From: Alphaproteobacteria bacterium
Lineage (GTDB): Bacteria; Pseudomonadota; Alphaproteobacteria; UBA9219
Direction: 5' to 3'
DNA: 64,000 nt
Assembly (NCBI GenBank): GCA_019233975.1
Contig: JAFALY010000031.1
Coordinates: forward strand, 20,848 to 84,847
A program made the position numbers and the translations under genes. Position 1 is the stretch's first letter, and each line of letters opens with the position of its first letter. The notes under the pieces are model-generated. The model saw only the letters and a list, made by a program, of their open reading frames with translations. It was not told the origin of the DNA and ran no database searches. Shown piece after piece: positions 19,486 through 29,210 of the stretch.

Positions 19486-21471
19486 ATGTCAGATCTGTTT
19501 CCGTCCCAGGCCAAGAAAAAGAACGAAACCTATAACGCGCAGGATATCGAAGTTCTGGAAGGGCTGGAGCCCGTCCGCCGCCGCCCCGGTATGTATATCG
19601 GCGGCACCGACGAAAACGCCATGCACCATCTGGTGGCCGAGGTTCTGGACAACTCGATGGACGAAGCCGTCGCGGGTTATGCGAACAGGATCGAAATCAT
19701 TCTGCAACCGGACAATAAGGTCACCATCCGCGACAACGGGCGCGGCATCCCCATCGACAATCACCCGAAATACCCCGGCAAGTCGGCGCTTGAAGTTATT
19801 CTGACCATGCTGCACTCCGGCGGGAAGTTTTCGAACAAGGTTTATGAGACATCAGGCGGTTTGCACGGCGTTGGTATCTCGGTCGTTAACGCGTTGTCTG
19901 AAGAACTTATTGTCGAAGTTGCACGCGACAAGGAATTGTATGCCCAAAGCTACAGCCGCGGTCACGCGAAGGGTAAGCTCAAGAAAATGGGCGCGATTAA
20001 TCGTCGCGGCACCAGCGTTACCTTCATTCCAGACGCAGATATTTTTAGCACCAAGGCGCATTTCAAACCCGCCACCCTGTTCCGCATGGCGCGATCCAAG
20101 GCCTATCTGTACAGCGGCGTCGAAATGCGCTGGAGCTGTGACCCCAGCCTGATTAAGGGCGACGATCAGACACCAGCCGAAGCCGTCCTGCATTTCCCTG
20201 GCGGTTTGTCTGATTATCTCAGCAGCACGATGGAAGGCCGCGACACGCTGACAGCCAATCCATTTGCTGGCAAAGCCGACCTGCCGGACAATCAGGGTAA
20301 GGTCGAGTGGGCTGTTACATGGCCAGATGATGGCCAGGGTGTCTGCAGTTCGTATTGTAACACAGTCCCCACACCGCAAGGCGGGACCCATGAAAGCGGT
20401 ATGCGATCAGCCCTGCTGCGGGGCCTGCGCAGTTATGGGGAAATGATAGGCAACCGCCGCACAGCCGCCATCACCGGCGATGAAGCCTTTGGCGATGCCT
20501 GCATCATGCTGTCCGTCTTTATCCGCAACCCGCATTTTCAAGGGCAGACCAAAGAAAAGCTGGTCACGACCGAGGCAACGCGTCTGGTCGATCAGGTTAT
20601 CAAAGACCATTTTGACCATTGGCTGGTCGGGGATTCCGCAGGCAGCAAAAACCTGCTGGATCAACTGATTTTCCGCGCGGAAGAACGCGCGCGCCAAAGT
20701 CAGGCAAAGGATATGGCGCGCAAAACCGCCACACGTAAATTGCGTCTGCCCGGCAAACTGGCCGACTGTTCGCAAAGCCGATCTGAGAACACAGAAATCT
20801 TTTTGGTGGAAGGTGACTCGGCGGGCGGCTCAGCCAAGCAAGCACGCAACCGCGAAACACAGGCCATCCTGCCGCTGCGCGGCAAAATCCTGAACGTCGC
20901 CAGCGCGACCACGGACAAATTACGCAGCAATCAGGAACTTGCCGACCTGGTGCAAGCTCTCGGCTGCGGTCTTGGCAGCGAGTTCAAGCTTGATAAGCTG
21001 CGTTACGAACGCGTCATCATCATGACCGACGCCGATGTGGACGGCGCACATATCGCCTCGCTTCTGATGACTTTCTTCTATCGTGAAATGCCGGGGCTCA
21101 TTAACGCCGGACGGCTTTATCTGGCGCAGCCGCCGCTGTACCGCCTCAGTCAGGGCGATAAGATCGCCTATGCGCGCGACGACGCACACCGCGACGATTT
21201 GATGCAAACCACATTCTCCGGCCGCGGCAAGGTTGATATCAGCCGCTTCAAAGGTTTAGGCGAAATGATGCCGGTGCAGCTGCGTGAAACCACAATGGAC
21301 CCGCGCCGACGCTCCCTGTTGCGCGTTGTTGTCGCAACCAATGCAAACGATAATTTGGCCGACATCAAGGAAACCGAAACCCTGGTTGAAAGTCTAATGG
21401 GCCGCAAGCCCGAATTACGTTTCCAGTTCATTCAGGAAAACGCCAAATTCGCGCGCGACGTTGATATTTAA
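19486..21471 (+). CDS. parE: DNA topoisomerase IV subunit B
   Basis: 661 residues, ParE-sized and without the long insertion of GyrB. It decatenates sister chromosomes together with ParC (not in the window). GHKL ATPase: E-V-L-D-N-S-M-D-E-A near 51, D-N-G-R-G-I-P near 83, G-G-L-H-G-V-G. The TOPRIM domain has catalytic E in V-E-G-D-S-A-G-G near 442 and D-x-D in D-A-D-V-D-G-A-H near 515. The C-terminal R-F-K-G-L-G-E-M-M-P is conserved. Branched-chain aminotransferase follows 16 bases later on the same strand. Confidence 0.96.
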   Translation: MSDLFPSQAKKKNETYNAQDIEVLEGLEPVRRRPGMYIGGTDENAMHHLVAEVLDNSMDEAVAGYANRIEIILQPDNKVTIRDNGRGIPIDNHPKYPGKSALEVILTMLHSGGKFSNKVYETSGGLHGVGISVVNALSEELIVEVARDKELYAQSYSRGHAKGKLKKMGAINRRGTSVTFIPDADIFSTKAHFKPATLFRMARSKAYLYSGVEMRWSCDPSLIKGDDQTPAEAVLHFPGGLSDYLSSTMEGRDTLTANPFAGKADLPDNQGKVEWAVTWPDDGQGVCSSYCNTVPTPQGGTHESGMRSALLRGLRSYGEMIGNRRTAAITGDEAFGDACIMLSVFIRNPHFQGQTKEKLVTTEATRLVDQVIKDHFDHWLVGDSAGSKNLLDQLIFRAEERARQSQAKDMARKTATRKLRLPGKLADCSQSRSENTEIFLVEGDSAGGSAKQARNRETQAILPLRGKILNVASATTDKLRSNQELADLVQALGCGLGSEFKLDKLRYERVIIMTDADVDGAHIASLLMTFFYREMPGLINAGRLYLAQPPLYRLSQGDKIAYARDDAHRDDLMQTTFSGRGKVDISRFKGLGEMMPVQLRETTMDPRRRSLLRVVVATNANDNLADIKETETLVESLMGRKPELRFQFIQENAKFARDVDI

Positions 21472-21487
21472 CTGACGGCTCCTCCCC

Positions 21488-22417
21488 ATGTCCATGAGCA
21501 TGAGCAACCGCGACGGCTTTATCTGGTTTGACGGCGCCTTGATACCATGGCGCGAAGCGAATGTGCATGTGTTGACACATACGCTACATTACAGTGTCGG
21601 CGTGTTCGAAGGCATCCGCGCTTATGAAACCGACAAAGGCACCGCCATTTTCCGCCTTCAGGAGCACACAGATCGTTTGCTGAATTCAGCAAAAATCATG
21701 CGCCTGAACGCGCCGTATGACAAAGACACAATCAATGCCGCCTGCCGCACCGCCGTGACCAGCAACAAGCTGGCTTCGGCCTATATCCGCCCGATCGTGT
21801 TTTTGGGGTCTGAGGGCATGGGCATCCGCGCCGAAAGTCTGAAAGTACATGTAGCCATTGCCGCATGGCATTGGGGCAGCTATCTGGGTGACGAAGGTAT
21901 CACCAAGGGCATTCGCGTCAAGACTTCGTCCCTAACACGCCATCACGTCAACATCACGATGTGCAAAGCAAAAGCAACGAGCAACTACGCCAATTCCGTC
22001 CTTGCTTTGCGCGAAGCCGTCGAAGCTGGCGCAGACGAAGCCATGTTATTGGATGCTGAAGGCTATGTCGCCGAAGGCAGTGGTGAGAATATCTTTATCG
22101 TACGCAATGGCGTGATCTATACCCCCGAACCATCATCCGCCCTTGAAGGCATCACGCGCGATACCGTCATTCAGTTGGCGCAGGAAAATGGTTATCAGAT
22201 CAAAGAGAAGCGCATTACGCGCGATGAGGTCTATATCGCCGACGAAGTATTCTTTACCGGTACAGCCGCTGAAGTAACCCCGATCCGCGAAGTCGATGGT
22301 CGCCCCATCGGCAATGGCGCACGTGGCCCCATTACTGAAAAGTTGCAAAGTCTGTACTTTGATGTCGTTAAGGGTAAATCGGCCACGCACAACAAGTGGC
22401 TGACCTATACCACCTGA
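21488..22417 (+). CDS. ilvE: Branched-chain amino acid aminotransferase
   Basis: 309 residues, class IV PLP aminotransferase. It makes Leu, Ile and Val from their 2-oxo acids with glutamate. The PLP lysine is K162 in K-A-K-A-T-S-N-Y-A-N-S. The opening W-F-D-G-A-L-I-P-W and L-H-Y-S-V-G-V-F-E-G-I-R-A-Y, and the late E-G-S-G-E-N-I-F and G-T-A-A-E-V-T-P-I blocks are diagnostic. Several ATG codons stand at the start (M-S-M-S-M-S); the first is used. The 3' end overlaps convergent recJ by 13 bases. Confidence 0.95.
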   Translation: MSMSMSNRDGFIWFDGALIPWREANVHVLTHTLHYSVGVFEGIRAYETDKGTAIFRLQEHTDRLLNSAKIMRLNAPYDKDTINAACRTAVTSNKLASAYIRPIVFLGSEGMGIRAESLKVHVAIAAWHWGSYLGDEGITKGIRVKTSSLTRHHVNITMCKAKATSNYANSVLALREAVEAGADEAMLLDAEGYVAEGSGENIFIVRNGVIYTPEPSSALEGITRDTVIQLAQENGYQIKEKRITRDEVYIADEVFFTGTAAEVTPIREVDGRPIGNGARGPITEKLQSLYFDVVKGKSATHNKWLTYTT

Positions 22418-24168
22418 GCCGGTGCAGCATCATCAACAAACAACTGCACGCGTTCTTCGTCCTGCCATTCGTCGATGCGCAGATGGCCCGCGATATGACA
22501 TTGCCTTTCTGTCAGTAGCGCGTTGCCAAGCCTACCCTCCATTGCACGAAAAGCGATACCACGCAGTGTATTACCACCCTGCGACAGGATAACGGATACA
22601 TGCTTCTCACCAACTACGTTTGCGCGCACAATCCGACAGTTAGCGAGCGCAAAGCGCGGCTCGCTGTTTCCAGAACCAAACGGCCCCAAGGCATCCATCT
22701 GTTTAATGAAGTCAATTGTTACAGCCGTTGAAGCCACCAGCCCGTCGATGGACAAAGTCGGCACCAGCGGTTCGTCGGCAATCTGCTTGCCTATACGCTC
22801 GACTAGAAATTGCTTTAACGCATCAATCTTATCGTGTGCCACGGTAAATCCCGCCGCCATTTTGTGACCGCCACCGTTAAGCAACAATCCCGCCTGACGT
22901 GCGGCGATAATGTGGGCGCCCAGATCAATATTACCAATCGACCGCCCTGAACCTTTGCCAATATCGCCTTCGATCGCGACAACAAGCGCCGGATGTTGAA
23001 ACTTGTCCTTGAGGCGAGAAGCAACAATGCCGATAACGCCTGGGTGCCAGTTCTCAGAAGCCACAAACGCAATTGGCAAATTATCGTTTAGTTTAATTTC
23101 TTCGGCTTCGGCCAGAACACGCGCTTCAATCTCACGTCGCTGGCTGTTCAGTTCGTGCAGGTGTTCGGACAGTGATGCAGCAACCGACGGATCATCGGTC
23201 GACAGCAGGCGCGCGCCAAGATCAGCCTCCCCTACACGCCCACCTGCATTAACGCGCGGCCCCAGCAAGAATCCTGCAGCATAAGCGTCCAATTGTGTTT
23301 TACACCCCGCCACCCGGGCCAACGCGGCAATGCCAACATTGCCACGACGCGACATAACTTTGAGCCCCTGCGTGACAAAGGCACGGTTAAGCCCTTGCAA
23401 TTTAACAACGTCACAAACAGTGCCCAACGCCACCAGATCCAGCCACTGCATCAAATCAGGTTTTGGCCGCGTTTCATTATAAAATGCCGCTTCGCGCAAA
23501 ACTCGGTTTACCGCTATGATAAATAGATAGGTTACCCCCACGGCAGCCAATGCGCCATAACCCTCCTCTTCATCCAGACGGTTTGGATTGACCAGCGCAG
23601 ATGTCGGCGGCAATTGCGGCTCTGCCGCGTGATGGTCCAGAACGATAACGTCCATACCTGCATCGCGCGCAGCGGCCAGCGGCTCATGAGCCGTTGTACC
23701 GCAATCAACGCAGAGCGTTAGTTTAACCCCCTCCAACGCTAATAGTCGCATGGCTGGCGCATTCGGCCCGTACCCTTCGCGCAGACGGTCAGGCACATAA
23801 AGTCTGACCTCAACGCCCAGCGCACGACAAAAACGGATTAACAGCGCCGATGATGTCGCGCCATCCACATCATAATCACCCCAGACGGCGATTTTCTGCT
23901 GCCCCTGTACGGCAGCAACAAAACGTGTAACAGCCTCATCCATTGCCTTAAACCGGCTGGGGTTCGGCAGGAAGTCACGCAGTTTTGGTTCCAGAAATTG
24001 AGGCGCGTCATCTAGTGAAACGCCTCTGACGGCAAGGCTCCGCGCCAAAACATCTGGTAGGCCATGCCGTTGAGAAAGAGCCAGCGCCAGCCGTTCATCA
24101 TAGGCGCGTGCTACCCATTTTTTACCCGTAAAGGACCGGACAACGTCCAGAAATGCAGCCTCAGTCAC
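22405..24168 (-). CDS. recJ: Single-stranded-DNA-specific exonuclease RecJ
   Basis: 587 residues, a 5'-3' exonuclease for recombination and mismatch repair. DHH phosphoesterase motifs in order: V-W-G-D-Y-D-V-D-G-A-T-S near residue 95, D-C-G-T-T near 156, L-D-H-H-A near 177, and the DHHA1 motif G-G-G-H-K-M-A-A-G near 430, then an OB-fold C-terminus. It overlaps the upstream small membrane gene by eight bases and belongs to a leftward run that includes glpX and hom. Confidence 0.95.
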   Translation of the reverse strand: MTEAAFLDVVRSFTGKKWVARAYDERLALALSQRHGLPDVLARSLAVRGVSLDDAPQFLEPKLRDFLPNPSRFKAMDEAVTRFVAAVQGQQKIAVWGDYDVDGATSSALLIRFCRALGVEVRLYVPDRLREGYGPNAPAMRLLALEGVKLTLCVDCGTTAHEPLAAARDAGMDVIVLDHHAAEPQLPPTSALVNPNRLDEEEGYGALAAVGVTYLFIIAVNRVLREAAFYNETRPKPDLMQWLDLVALGTVCDVVKLQGLNRAFVTQGLKVMSRRGNVGIAALARVAGCKTQLDAYAAGFLLGPRVNAGGRVGEADLGARLLSTDDPSVAASLSEHLHELNSQRREIEARVLAEAEEIKLNDNLPIAFVASENWHPGVIGIVASRLKDKFQHPALVVAIEGDIGKGSGRSIGNIDLGAHIIAARQAGLLLNGGGHKMAAGFTVAHDKIDALKQFLVERIGKQIADEPLVPTLSIDGLVASTAVTIDFIKQMDALGPFGSGNSEPRFALANCRIVRANVVGEKHVSVILSQGGNTLRGIAFRAMEGRLGNALLTERQCHIAGHLRIDEWQDEERVQLFVDDAAPAQVV

Positions 24169-24436
24169 TGATGCGGCTCATTGCGCGCTCGCGCCATTTA
24201 TACTTTATACAACGATAAACACCGTACAGGCTGAACCCCAGCCACAAAATATTACTGGCGAAGGACGCCAGATTCCAGTGCTGCGATAAGCACATCAGCA
24301 TCATGATATTCGCAGCACCGTTCGCGATGGAATATTGTATCGACTTTGCAAATTCGCGGCGAAATTGAAGGCGTGCGTAACAGCTAGTTGAAATAACAAC
24401 GGCGCAAAGCCCAACCACATCCATATAATCGATCAT
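24161..24436 (-). CDS. Small membrane protein, CBU_0592-like
   Basis: 91 residues with about three hydrophobic helices (V-V-G-L-C-A-V-V-I-S near the start; A-N-I-M-M-L-M-C-L in the middle; F-A-S-N-I-L-W-L-G-F-S-L-Y-G later) and a basic C-terminus. The G-A-A-N-I and N-x-x-S-F-x-S-N-x-x-W pattern fits the uncharacterised CBU_0592 membrane domain. Function is unknown. The last eight bases overlap the recJ start, so translation is coupled; glpX lies 11 bases upstream. Confidence 0.7.
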   Translation of the reverse strand: MIDYMDVVGLCAVVISTSCYARLQFRREFAKSIQYSIANGAANIMMLMCLSQHWNLASFASNILWLGFSLYGVYRCIKYKWRERAMSRISD

Positions 24437-24447
24437 GCTATCCCTCC

Positions 24448-25437
24448 CTATTCATCCAGATCAGCCATAAGTGGCTTGCGACGAAAGTTATGGTGCGCCT
24501 CGATATAACGAACCGTGCCGCTCTTGGATCGCATAACGACCGTATGGGTGTACGCACCACCGGCAAATCGGCGCACACCGCGCAACATAGTGCCGTTCGT
24601 CACACCCGTTGCCGCAAACATGATGTCGCCATGCGCCAACTCATTCATTTCATACTTACGGTCAAAGTCTGTAATCCCGGCGCGTGTAGCGCGTGCGCGT
24701 TCATCATCGTTACGGAACAACAAACGCCCCTGCATTTGCCCGCCGATGCATTGCAACGCGGCAGCAGCCAGCACACCTTCAGGCGCACCACCTGTGCCCA
24801 TATAAATATCAATGCCACTGCTGGCCTCGGCCGTCGAGATAACGCCAGAGACGTCACCATCGCCAATCAACATAATGCGCGCGCCAGTCTCACGCACCTT
24901 GGCGATCAGTTCCTGATGGCGCGGACGCTCCAGGATACAAACCTGCAAATCTTCAATTTCTGAACGCTTGGCCTGTGCTAGGTTACGCAGATTTTCCTGC
25001 GGTGACGCGTCCAAATCAACAACATGGGGCGGCAAGCCACCACCGATGGCGATTTTGTCCATATACACGTCCGGGGCATGCAGAAACCCCCCAGCTTCGG
25101 CCATCGCGATAACGGCTAATGCGTTGTTGCCACCGCGTGCGGTGATGGTGGTTCCCTCCAAAGGGTCCAAGGCAATATCAACACGCGGGCCACGGCCCGT
25201 ACCCACTTCTTCACCAATGTAAAGCATGGGAGCTTCGTCACGCTCACCTTCGCCGATAACAACCTTGCCCTTGATGTCGAGAGCATTCAGTGCACGACGC
25301 ATAGCATCGACGGCCACCTGATCTGCCTGCTTTTCATTGCCGCGCCCGACAAGGCCGGAGGCGGCAAGGGCCGCTGCTTCGCTAACGCGCGCCAATTCCA
25401 TGGCCAGATTACGATCCATATAGGTTGGGATGTACAT
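24448..25437 (-). CDS. glpX: Fructose-1,6-bisphosphatase class II
   Basis: 329 residues. It removes the C1 phosphate of fructose-1,6-bisphosphate in gluconeogenesis, and in some bacteria also acts on sedoheptulose-1,7-bisphosphate. Metal- and substrate-binding motifs: G-E-G-E-R-D-E-A-P-M-L near 63, D-P-L-E-G-T-T near 92, and G-D-G-D-V-S-G-V-I near 196. The start is six bases from the hom stop. Standing directly behind homoserine dehydrogenase is a frequent alphaproteobacterial order. Confidence 0.95.
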   Translation of the reverse strand: MYIPTYMDRNLAMELARVSEAAALAASGLVGRGNEKQADQVAVDAMRRALNALDIKGKVVIGEGERDEAPMLYIGEEVGTGRGPRVDIALDPLEGTTITARGGNNALAVIAMAEAGGFLHAPDVYMDKIAIGGGLPPHVVDLDASPQENLRNLAQAKRSEIEDLQVCILERPRHQELIAKVRETGARIMLIGDGDVSGVISTAEASSGIDIYMGTGGAPEGVLAAAALQCIGGQMQGRLLFRNDDERARATRAGITDFDRKYEMNELAHGDIMFAATGVTNGTMLRGVRRFAGGAYTHTVVMRSKSGTVRYIEAHHNFRRKPLMADLDE

Positions 25438-25443
25438 GTATTA

Positions 25444-26715
25444 TTACTCCTCAATGGGCATCAGACAGGGTGGTTCCGCAATTTCCTTCAACTGCAAAAG
25501 CTTTGTCATAACGCGACGAATGGCAACGGCGGGCGACCTGTGGGTCATAATAACCAGTGGCACAGAACCAGCCACCTCATTCCCGCGCTGGATGATGGCT
25601 TCGATTGAGATTGACTCGTCGCGCAGTACGCCAGCGATGGCGGCCACGACACCCGGTTGATCGGCCACCTGTAAGCGTATGTAATAACGGCTACTGTCGC
25701 TTGCCTTCACCGAAGGCTTTTGCATTTTTTCTGCAGATTGGCCAAAAGGCGGCGTTTTATTGCCACGCGCGACATCAACCAGATCGGCAACAACCGCACT
25801 GGCTGTTGCGGGACCGCCCGCGCCCTGCCCATACAACAAAACATCGCCCACAAAGTCACCGCGCATCATAACCGCGTTCATAGCCCCACTGACCTGCGAC
25901 AACGGAGATGACAATGGCACAAGACATGGCCCCACGCGTTGCACGATGCCCGATGCGTCCCCATGCGCGCTGCCCAACAGTTTGACGCGGCATTTCAAAT
26001 CATCAGCAAAAGCCAGGTCGGTGGGCACGATCCGCCTGATGCCTTCAAGCGTCATGTTGGATGTATTCGGCACCGTACCGAACGCGAGTGCCGACAAAAT
26101 AGCCAGCTTATTTGCCGTATCCACCCCATCAATATCGGCACTGGGGTTTGCCTCGGCATAGCCCTTGTCCTGCGCTTCTTTCAGTGCTGCCTCAAGGTCC
26201 AGCCCCCTGTCCCACATGCTCGACAGTATGTAATTACAGGTGCCGTTCAAAATACCTTGAACCGACTGCACGTGATTACCCGCAAGACTTTCACGCAACG
26301 TCTTGATAACGGGAATACCGCCGGCCACTGCCGCCTCGAACATCAATGAAACACCGCGATCTTCAGCTAACGCAGCAAACTTAACACCGTGTTCCGCAAT
26401 CAGCGCTTTATTGGCGGTCACGACATGTTTACCGGCCTCAAGAGCAGCCTTAACCAGATCATAGGCAACACCACTGGCGCCACCGATCAGTTCAACCACC
26501 ACATCTGCATCTGTTGCCGCAAGATCCAGCGGATTTTGCACCCAATTGATATCGGTCAAGTCGCAGGAGCGTTTCTTGCCTTTATCCAGCGCCGTTACGC
26601 CAACTATAGCCAGTCGCTTACCTGTACGGTTCCGCAACAGATCCCGTTGCTGTTGCAACAACCTGACAACTGAACCGCCAACATTCCCCAATCCTGCGAT
26701 AGCAATTTTAAGCAT
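25444..26715 (-). CDS. hom: Homoserine dehydrogenase
   Basis: 423 residues. It reduces aspartate semialdehyde to homoserine for Thr, Met and Ile. Rossmann motif I-A-G-L-G-N-V-G-G-S-V near residue 5; catalytic region with G-I-L-N-G-T-C-N-Y-I-L near 160 and the E-A-N-P-S-A-D-I-D-G-V-D block with the active Asp/Lys region; and a C-terminal ACT domain (Y-Y-I-R-L-Q-V-A-D-Q-P-G-V-V-A) expected to bind threonine for feedback inhibition. The usual upstream aminotransferase is replaced here by a small lipoprotein gene, 2 bases away. Confidence 0.96.
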   Translation of the reverse strand: MLKIAIAGLGNVGGSVVRLLQQQRDLLRNRTGKRLAIVGVTALDKGKKRSCDLTDINWVQNPLDLAATDADVVVELIGGASGVAYDLVKAALEAGKHVVTANKALIAEHGVKFAALAEDRGVSLMFEAAVAGGIPVIKTLRESLAGNHVQSVQGILNGTCNYILSSMWDRGLDLEAALKEAQDKGYAEANPSADIDGVDTANKLAILSALAFGTVPNTSNMTLEGIRRIVPTDLAFADDLKCRVKLLGSAHGDASGIVQRVGPCLVPLSSPLSQVSGAMNAVMMRGDFVGDVLLYGQGAGGPATASAVVADLVDVARGNKTPPFGQSAEKMQKPSVKASDSSRYYIRLQVADQPGVVAAIAGVLRDESISIEAIIQRGNEVAGSVPLVIMTHRSPAVAIRRVMTKLLQLKEIAEPPCLMPIEE

Positions 26716-26717
26716 CG

Positions 26718-27095
26718 TTACTGCCCTTTCTTTGCCGCTGTCGGCGCATCATCCTGCAAATCGTATATTTCAGGATGGGCGGCACGTATGGTCTGCCCTT
26801 CCTGTCGCAGGGCTTCCATATCCTGTTTGTGCTTCTCAATATCCGCAGCAGCCGTAAAGTCTGTGGGCTTTGACGGCACGTCACCAAGCCGTAGCCATGT
26901 TTTGGTATCCAACTCTTCCTGCGTCGGCGCGGCAACAAGACGCGGTTGCTGTAAAACGGCATCCGGCACGTCGTTGTCCCTGAAGACATGGGGCATGTTG
27001 TCCGATGAACATCCCGCAAAACCGGCAATTGCCAGAACGCAGAAAAAACATTGCAAAACAGTGTGCAAGGAAGATGGTGTTTGCCTGAAGGTCAT
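26718..27095 (-). CDS. Small lipoprotein, function unknown
   Basis: 125 residues with a type II signal peptide: hydrophobic residues 13-25 and lipobox F-A-G-C with lipidated C29. The mature part is short, polar and rich in Asp, Gln and Pro, without a recognisable domain. The residue after the Cys is Ser, which usually means sorting to the outer membrane. The gene stops 2 bases before hom and is likely the first gene of that leftward operon. It diverges from phaC with only 38 bases between starts, so the two promoters must overlap. Confidence 0.75.
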   Translation of the reverse strand: MTFRQTPSSLHTVLQCFFCVLAIAGFAGCSSDNMPHVFRDNDVPDAVLQQPRLVAAPTQEELDTKTWLRLGDVPSKPTDFTAAADIEKHKQDMEALRQEGQTIRAAHPEIYDLQDDAPTAAKKGQ

Positions 27096-27133
27096 GCTAG
27101 AAACGCTCGAATCTCGCGGCTAAAGAGTACCCC

Positions 27134-29122
27134 ATGACCATAGCAGACGACGGGAAAAATCCAAACCTTTCAAAGAGGCTGCAGCAATCCGCCGACGCCG
27201 TTGCCGCGCTGCGGAAAGCCATGGAACAAAAGCTGGCTGAACAAACCCCTCGCGCAGCCCAACCCGCACAGAAACAGCAACCGAAACAATCAGAAACGGA
27301 TAACACTCTGGACGAAGCCGTTGATGGCGCTCTGGCTAAACGCATGTCCGATCCGCTTGCCTGGTCGCAAATATTGATGCATGTGACAGAAAGATGTCAG
27401 GAAATTTTGATGTCCTACATCCAGCGCCACAAAGAACACCCCATTCCCCTGCCACAACAATTTACGCCAACAAAGCTGCTGGACGCGTTTATAGAATTAA
27501 ACAGCCGCATTTTGAACGACCCCAAACAGTTTGTGGATACCCAACTGGCCCTTTGGCAAGGCTATACGCAAATATGGCAAAGCGCCCTGGCGCGAATGCA
27601 AGGCAAGACAGTCAGCGATTACGTCAACGCACCCGTGTTTGATCGTCGTTTTAAAGATAAGGAATGGCAGCAGAACTGGATCTTCGATTATCTGAAACAG
27701 CTCTACCTGCTGACTAGCCAGAAAATGTATGGCTGGGTGAAGGAAGAATCCTCCAAACTTGACCCAACGCTGGCCCGCAAAGTGGAATTCTATACACGGC
27801 AAATGGGGGACGCACTGGCCCCCAGTAATTTCTGGATGACCAACCCCGAAGTGCTCCGCGCCATGTTCCAGAGCAACGGCGAAAGCCTGATCAAGGGATT
27901 TGAGAATTTCATTGGTGATCTGGAACGCGGCCACGGTGAGCTGCGTATCAGCATGACAGACGCAACCGCCTTTTCGATAGGCGACAACATTGCCATGACG
28001 CCGGGCCGTATCGTTTACCAGAACCAGTTGATGCAATTGATCCAGTACGCACCGCAAACATCAGATGTTTATGCCGTACCTGTGCTGATTATTCCACCCT
28101 GGATCAACAAATTTTATATTCTGGATTTGCGCGAGAATAACTCGCTTATCCGCTATCTGCTCAATCAGGGGTTTACCGTCTTTTGCGTTTCGTGGGTAAA
28201 TCCGGACGCCAAGCTGGCTCTCACCAACTTTGATGACTATATGGTAGACGGTCCGCTGGCTGCCCTGCGTGAAATCAAGCGCATAACGGGCGCAGCAGAA
28301 GTTAACGCGGTCGGCTATTGCATTGGTGGTACGTTATTGGCCAGCACGCTTGGCTGGCTGGCGGCACAACCCGCACCCGCGACCGATCTAACTACTGTTA
28401 AAAGCGCCACCTATTTTGTAACGCTGGTTGATTTTTCGGACCCCGGCGATATCGGTGTTTTCATCGACGATGACTTGATTAAATACGTCGAAGATAAAAT
28501 GGCACGCCAAGGTTATATGGACGCCGCGACCATGGCGACCGTTTTCAACCTGCTGCGCTCAAACGACCTTATCTGGTCTTATGTCGTCAACAATTACCTG
28601 CTCGGCAAAGACCCGGCGCCGTTTGACATTCTGTACTGGAATTCAGACTCGACCAACCTGCCGGCGGTGATGCAAAGCTATTACCTGCGCAATATGTATT
28701 TGCTGAACAGGCTGCGCATGCCGGGCGGCATAACGCTTAAGGGCACGCCCGTGGATGTCCGCAAGATCCAAACGCCTACCTACTTGCTATCCACACGCGA
28801 TGACCACATTGCGCCATGGCGCACAACCTATCAGGCAACACAACTGTATAGCGGCAACGTGACCTTCACACTTGCTGGTTCAGGCCATATTGCGGGGGTT
28901 ATCAATCCGCCCTCCGTTAATAAATACGGCTATTGGACTAACGAGACATGCCCGAGCGAGCCGGAACAGTGGTTGAAGGCAGCAGAAGAACATAAAGGTT
29001 CTTGGTGGCCACACTGGGCCAATTGGCTAGGCCAATATGGCGGCGAGAAAGTACCGCCAAGGCAACCCCCTGAGGGGCTGGAACCCGCCCCCGGCAGCTA
29101 TGTTAAGGTCAGAGCTGTTTAA
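27134..29122 (+). CDS. phaC: Class I poly(3-hydroxyalkanoate) synthase
   Basis: 662 residues, about 70 more than a typical class I enzyme because of an N-terminal Gln/Ala/Pro-rich extension. It polymerises hydroxyacyl-CoA into storage granules. The lipase-like box V-G-Y-C-I-G-G holds catalytic C396; the partner Asp is in S-T-R-D-D-H-I-A-P-W and the His in G-S-G-H-I-A-G-V-I-N-P-P. PhaC_N and the late W-x-x-W-L-x-x-Y-G-G-E-K-V-P-P-R block are typical. phaA, phaB, phaR and phasin genes are not adjacent. Confidence 0.95.
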   Translation: MTIADDGKNPNLSKRLQQSADAVAALRKAMEQKLAEQTPRAAQPAQKQQPKQSETDNTLDEAVDGALAKRMSDPLAWSQILMHVTERCQEILMSYIQRHKEHPIPLPQQFTPTKLLDAFIELNSRILNDPKQFVDTQLALWQGYTQIWQSALARMQGKTVSDYVNAPVFDRRFKDKEWQQNWIFDYLKQLYLLTSQKMYGWVKEESSKLDPTLARKVEFYTRQMGDALAPSNFWMTNPEVLRAMFQSNGESLIKGFENFIGDLERGHGELRISMTDATAFSIGDNIAMTPGRIVYQNQLMQLIQYAPQTSDVYAVPVLIIPPWINKFYILDLRENNSLIRYLLNQGFTVFCVSWVNPDAKLALTNFDDYMVDGPLAALREIKRITGAAEVNAVGYCIGGTLLASTLGWLAAQPAPATDLTTVKSATYFVTLVDFSDPGDIGVFIDDDLIKYVEDKMARQGYMDAATMATVFNLLRSNDLIWSYVVNNYLLGKDPAPFDILYWNSDSTNLPAVMQSYYLRNMYLLNRLRMPGGITLKGTPVDVRKIQTPTYLLSTRDDHIAPWRTTYQATQLYSGNVTFTLAGSGHIAGVINPPSVNKYGYWTNETCPSEPEQWLKAAEEHKGSWWPHWANWLGQYGGEKVPPRQPPEGLEPAPGSYVKVRAV

Positions 29123-29125
29123 TCC

Positions 29126-29149
29126 TTGGCAAATAACCCTTTTTGCCAA
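29126..29149 (+). terminator. Hairpin just after phaC, weak terminator candidate
   Basis: TTGGCAAA (29126-29133) pairs perfectly with TTTGCCAA (29142-29149) around an 8-base loop, starting four bases after the phaC stop. The only T run is inside the 3' arm; no U tract follows, so this is not a textbook terminator. An alternative palindrome, TGCCAATTGGCA (29144-29155), overlaps it. It may stabilise the phaC mRNA end. Confidence 0.35.
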
Positions 29150-29210
29150 TTGGCAGCCCATATTCCGGCGGCTATGATGCGTGCGGATATACAGAGTCAG
29201 GTGTGTAGGC

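Noticed and set aside
27497..28057. Long open frame antisense to phaC
   Set aside because: It lies wholly inside a well-supported gene and its predicted protein has no recognisable motif; it is a shadow of the GC-rich codon pattern.
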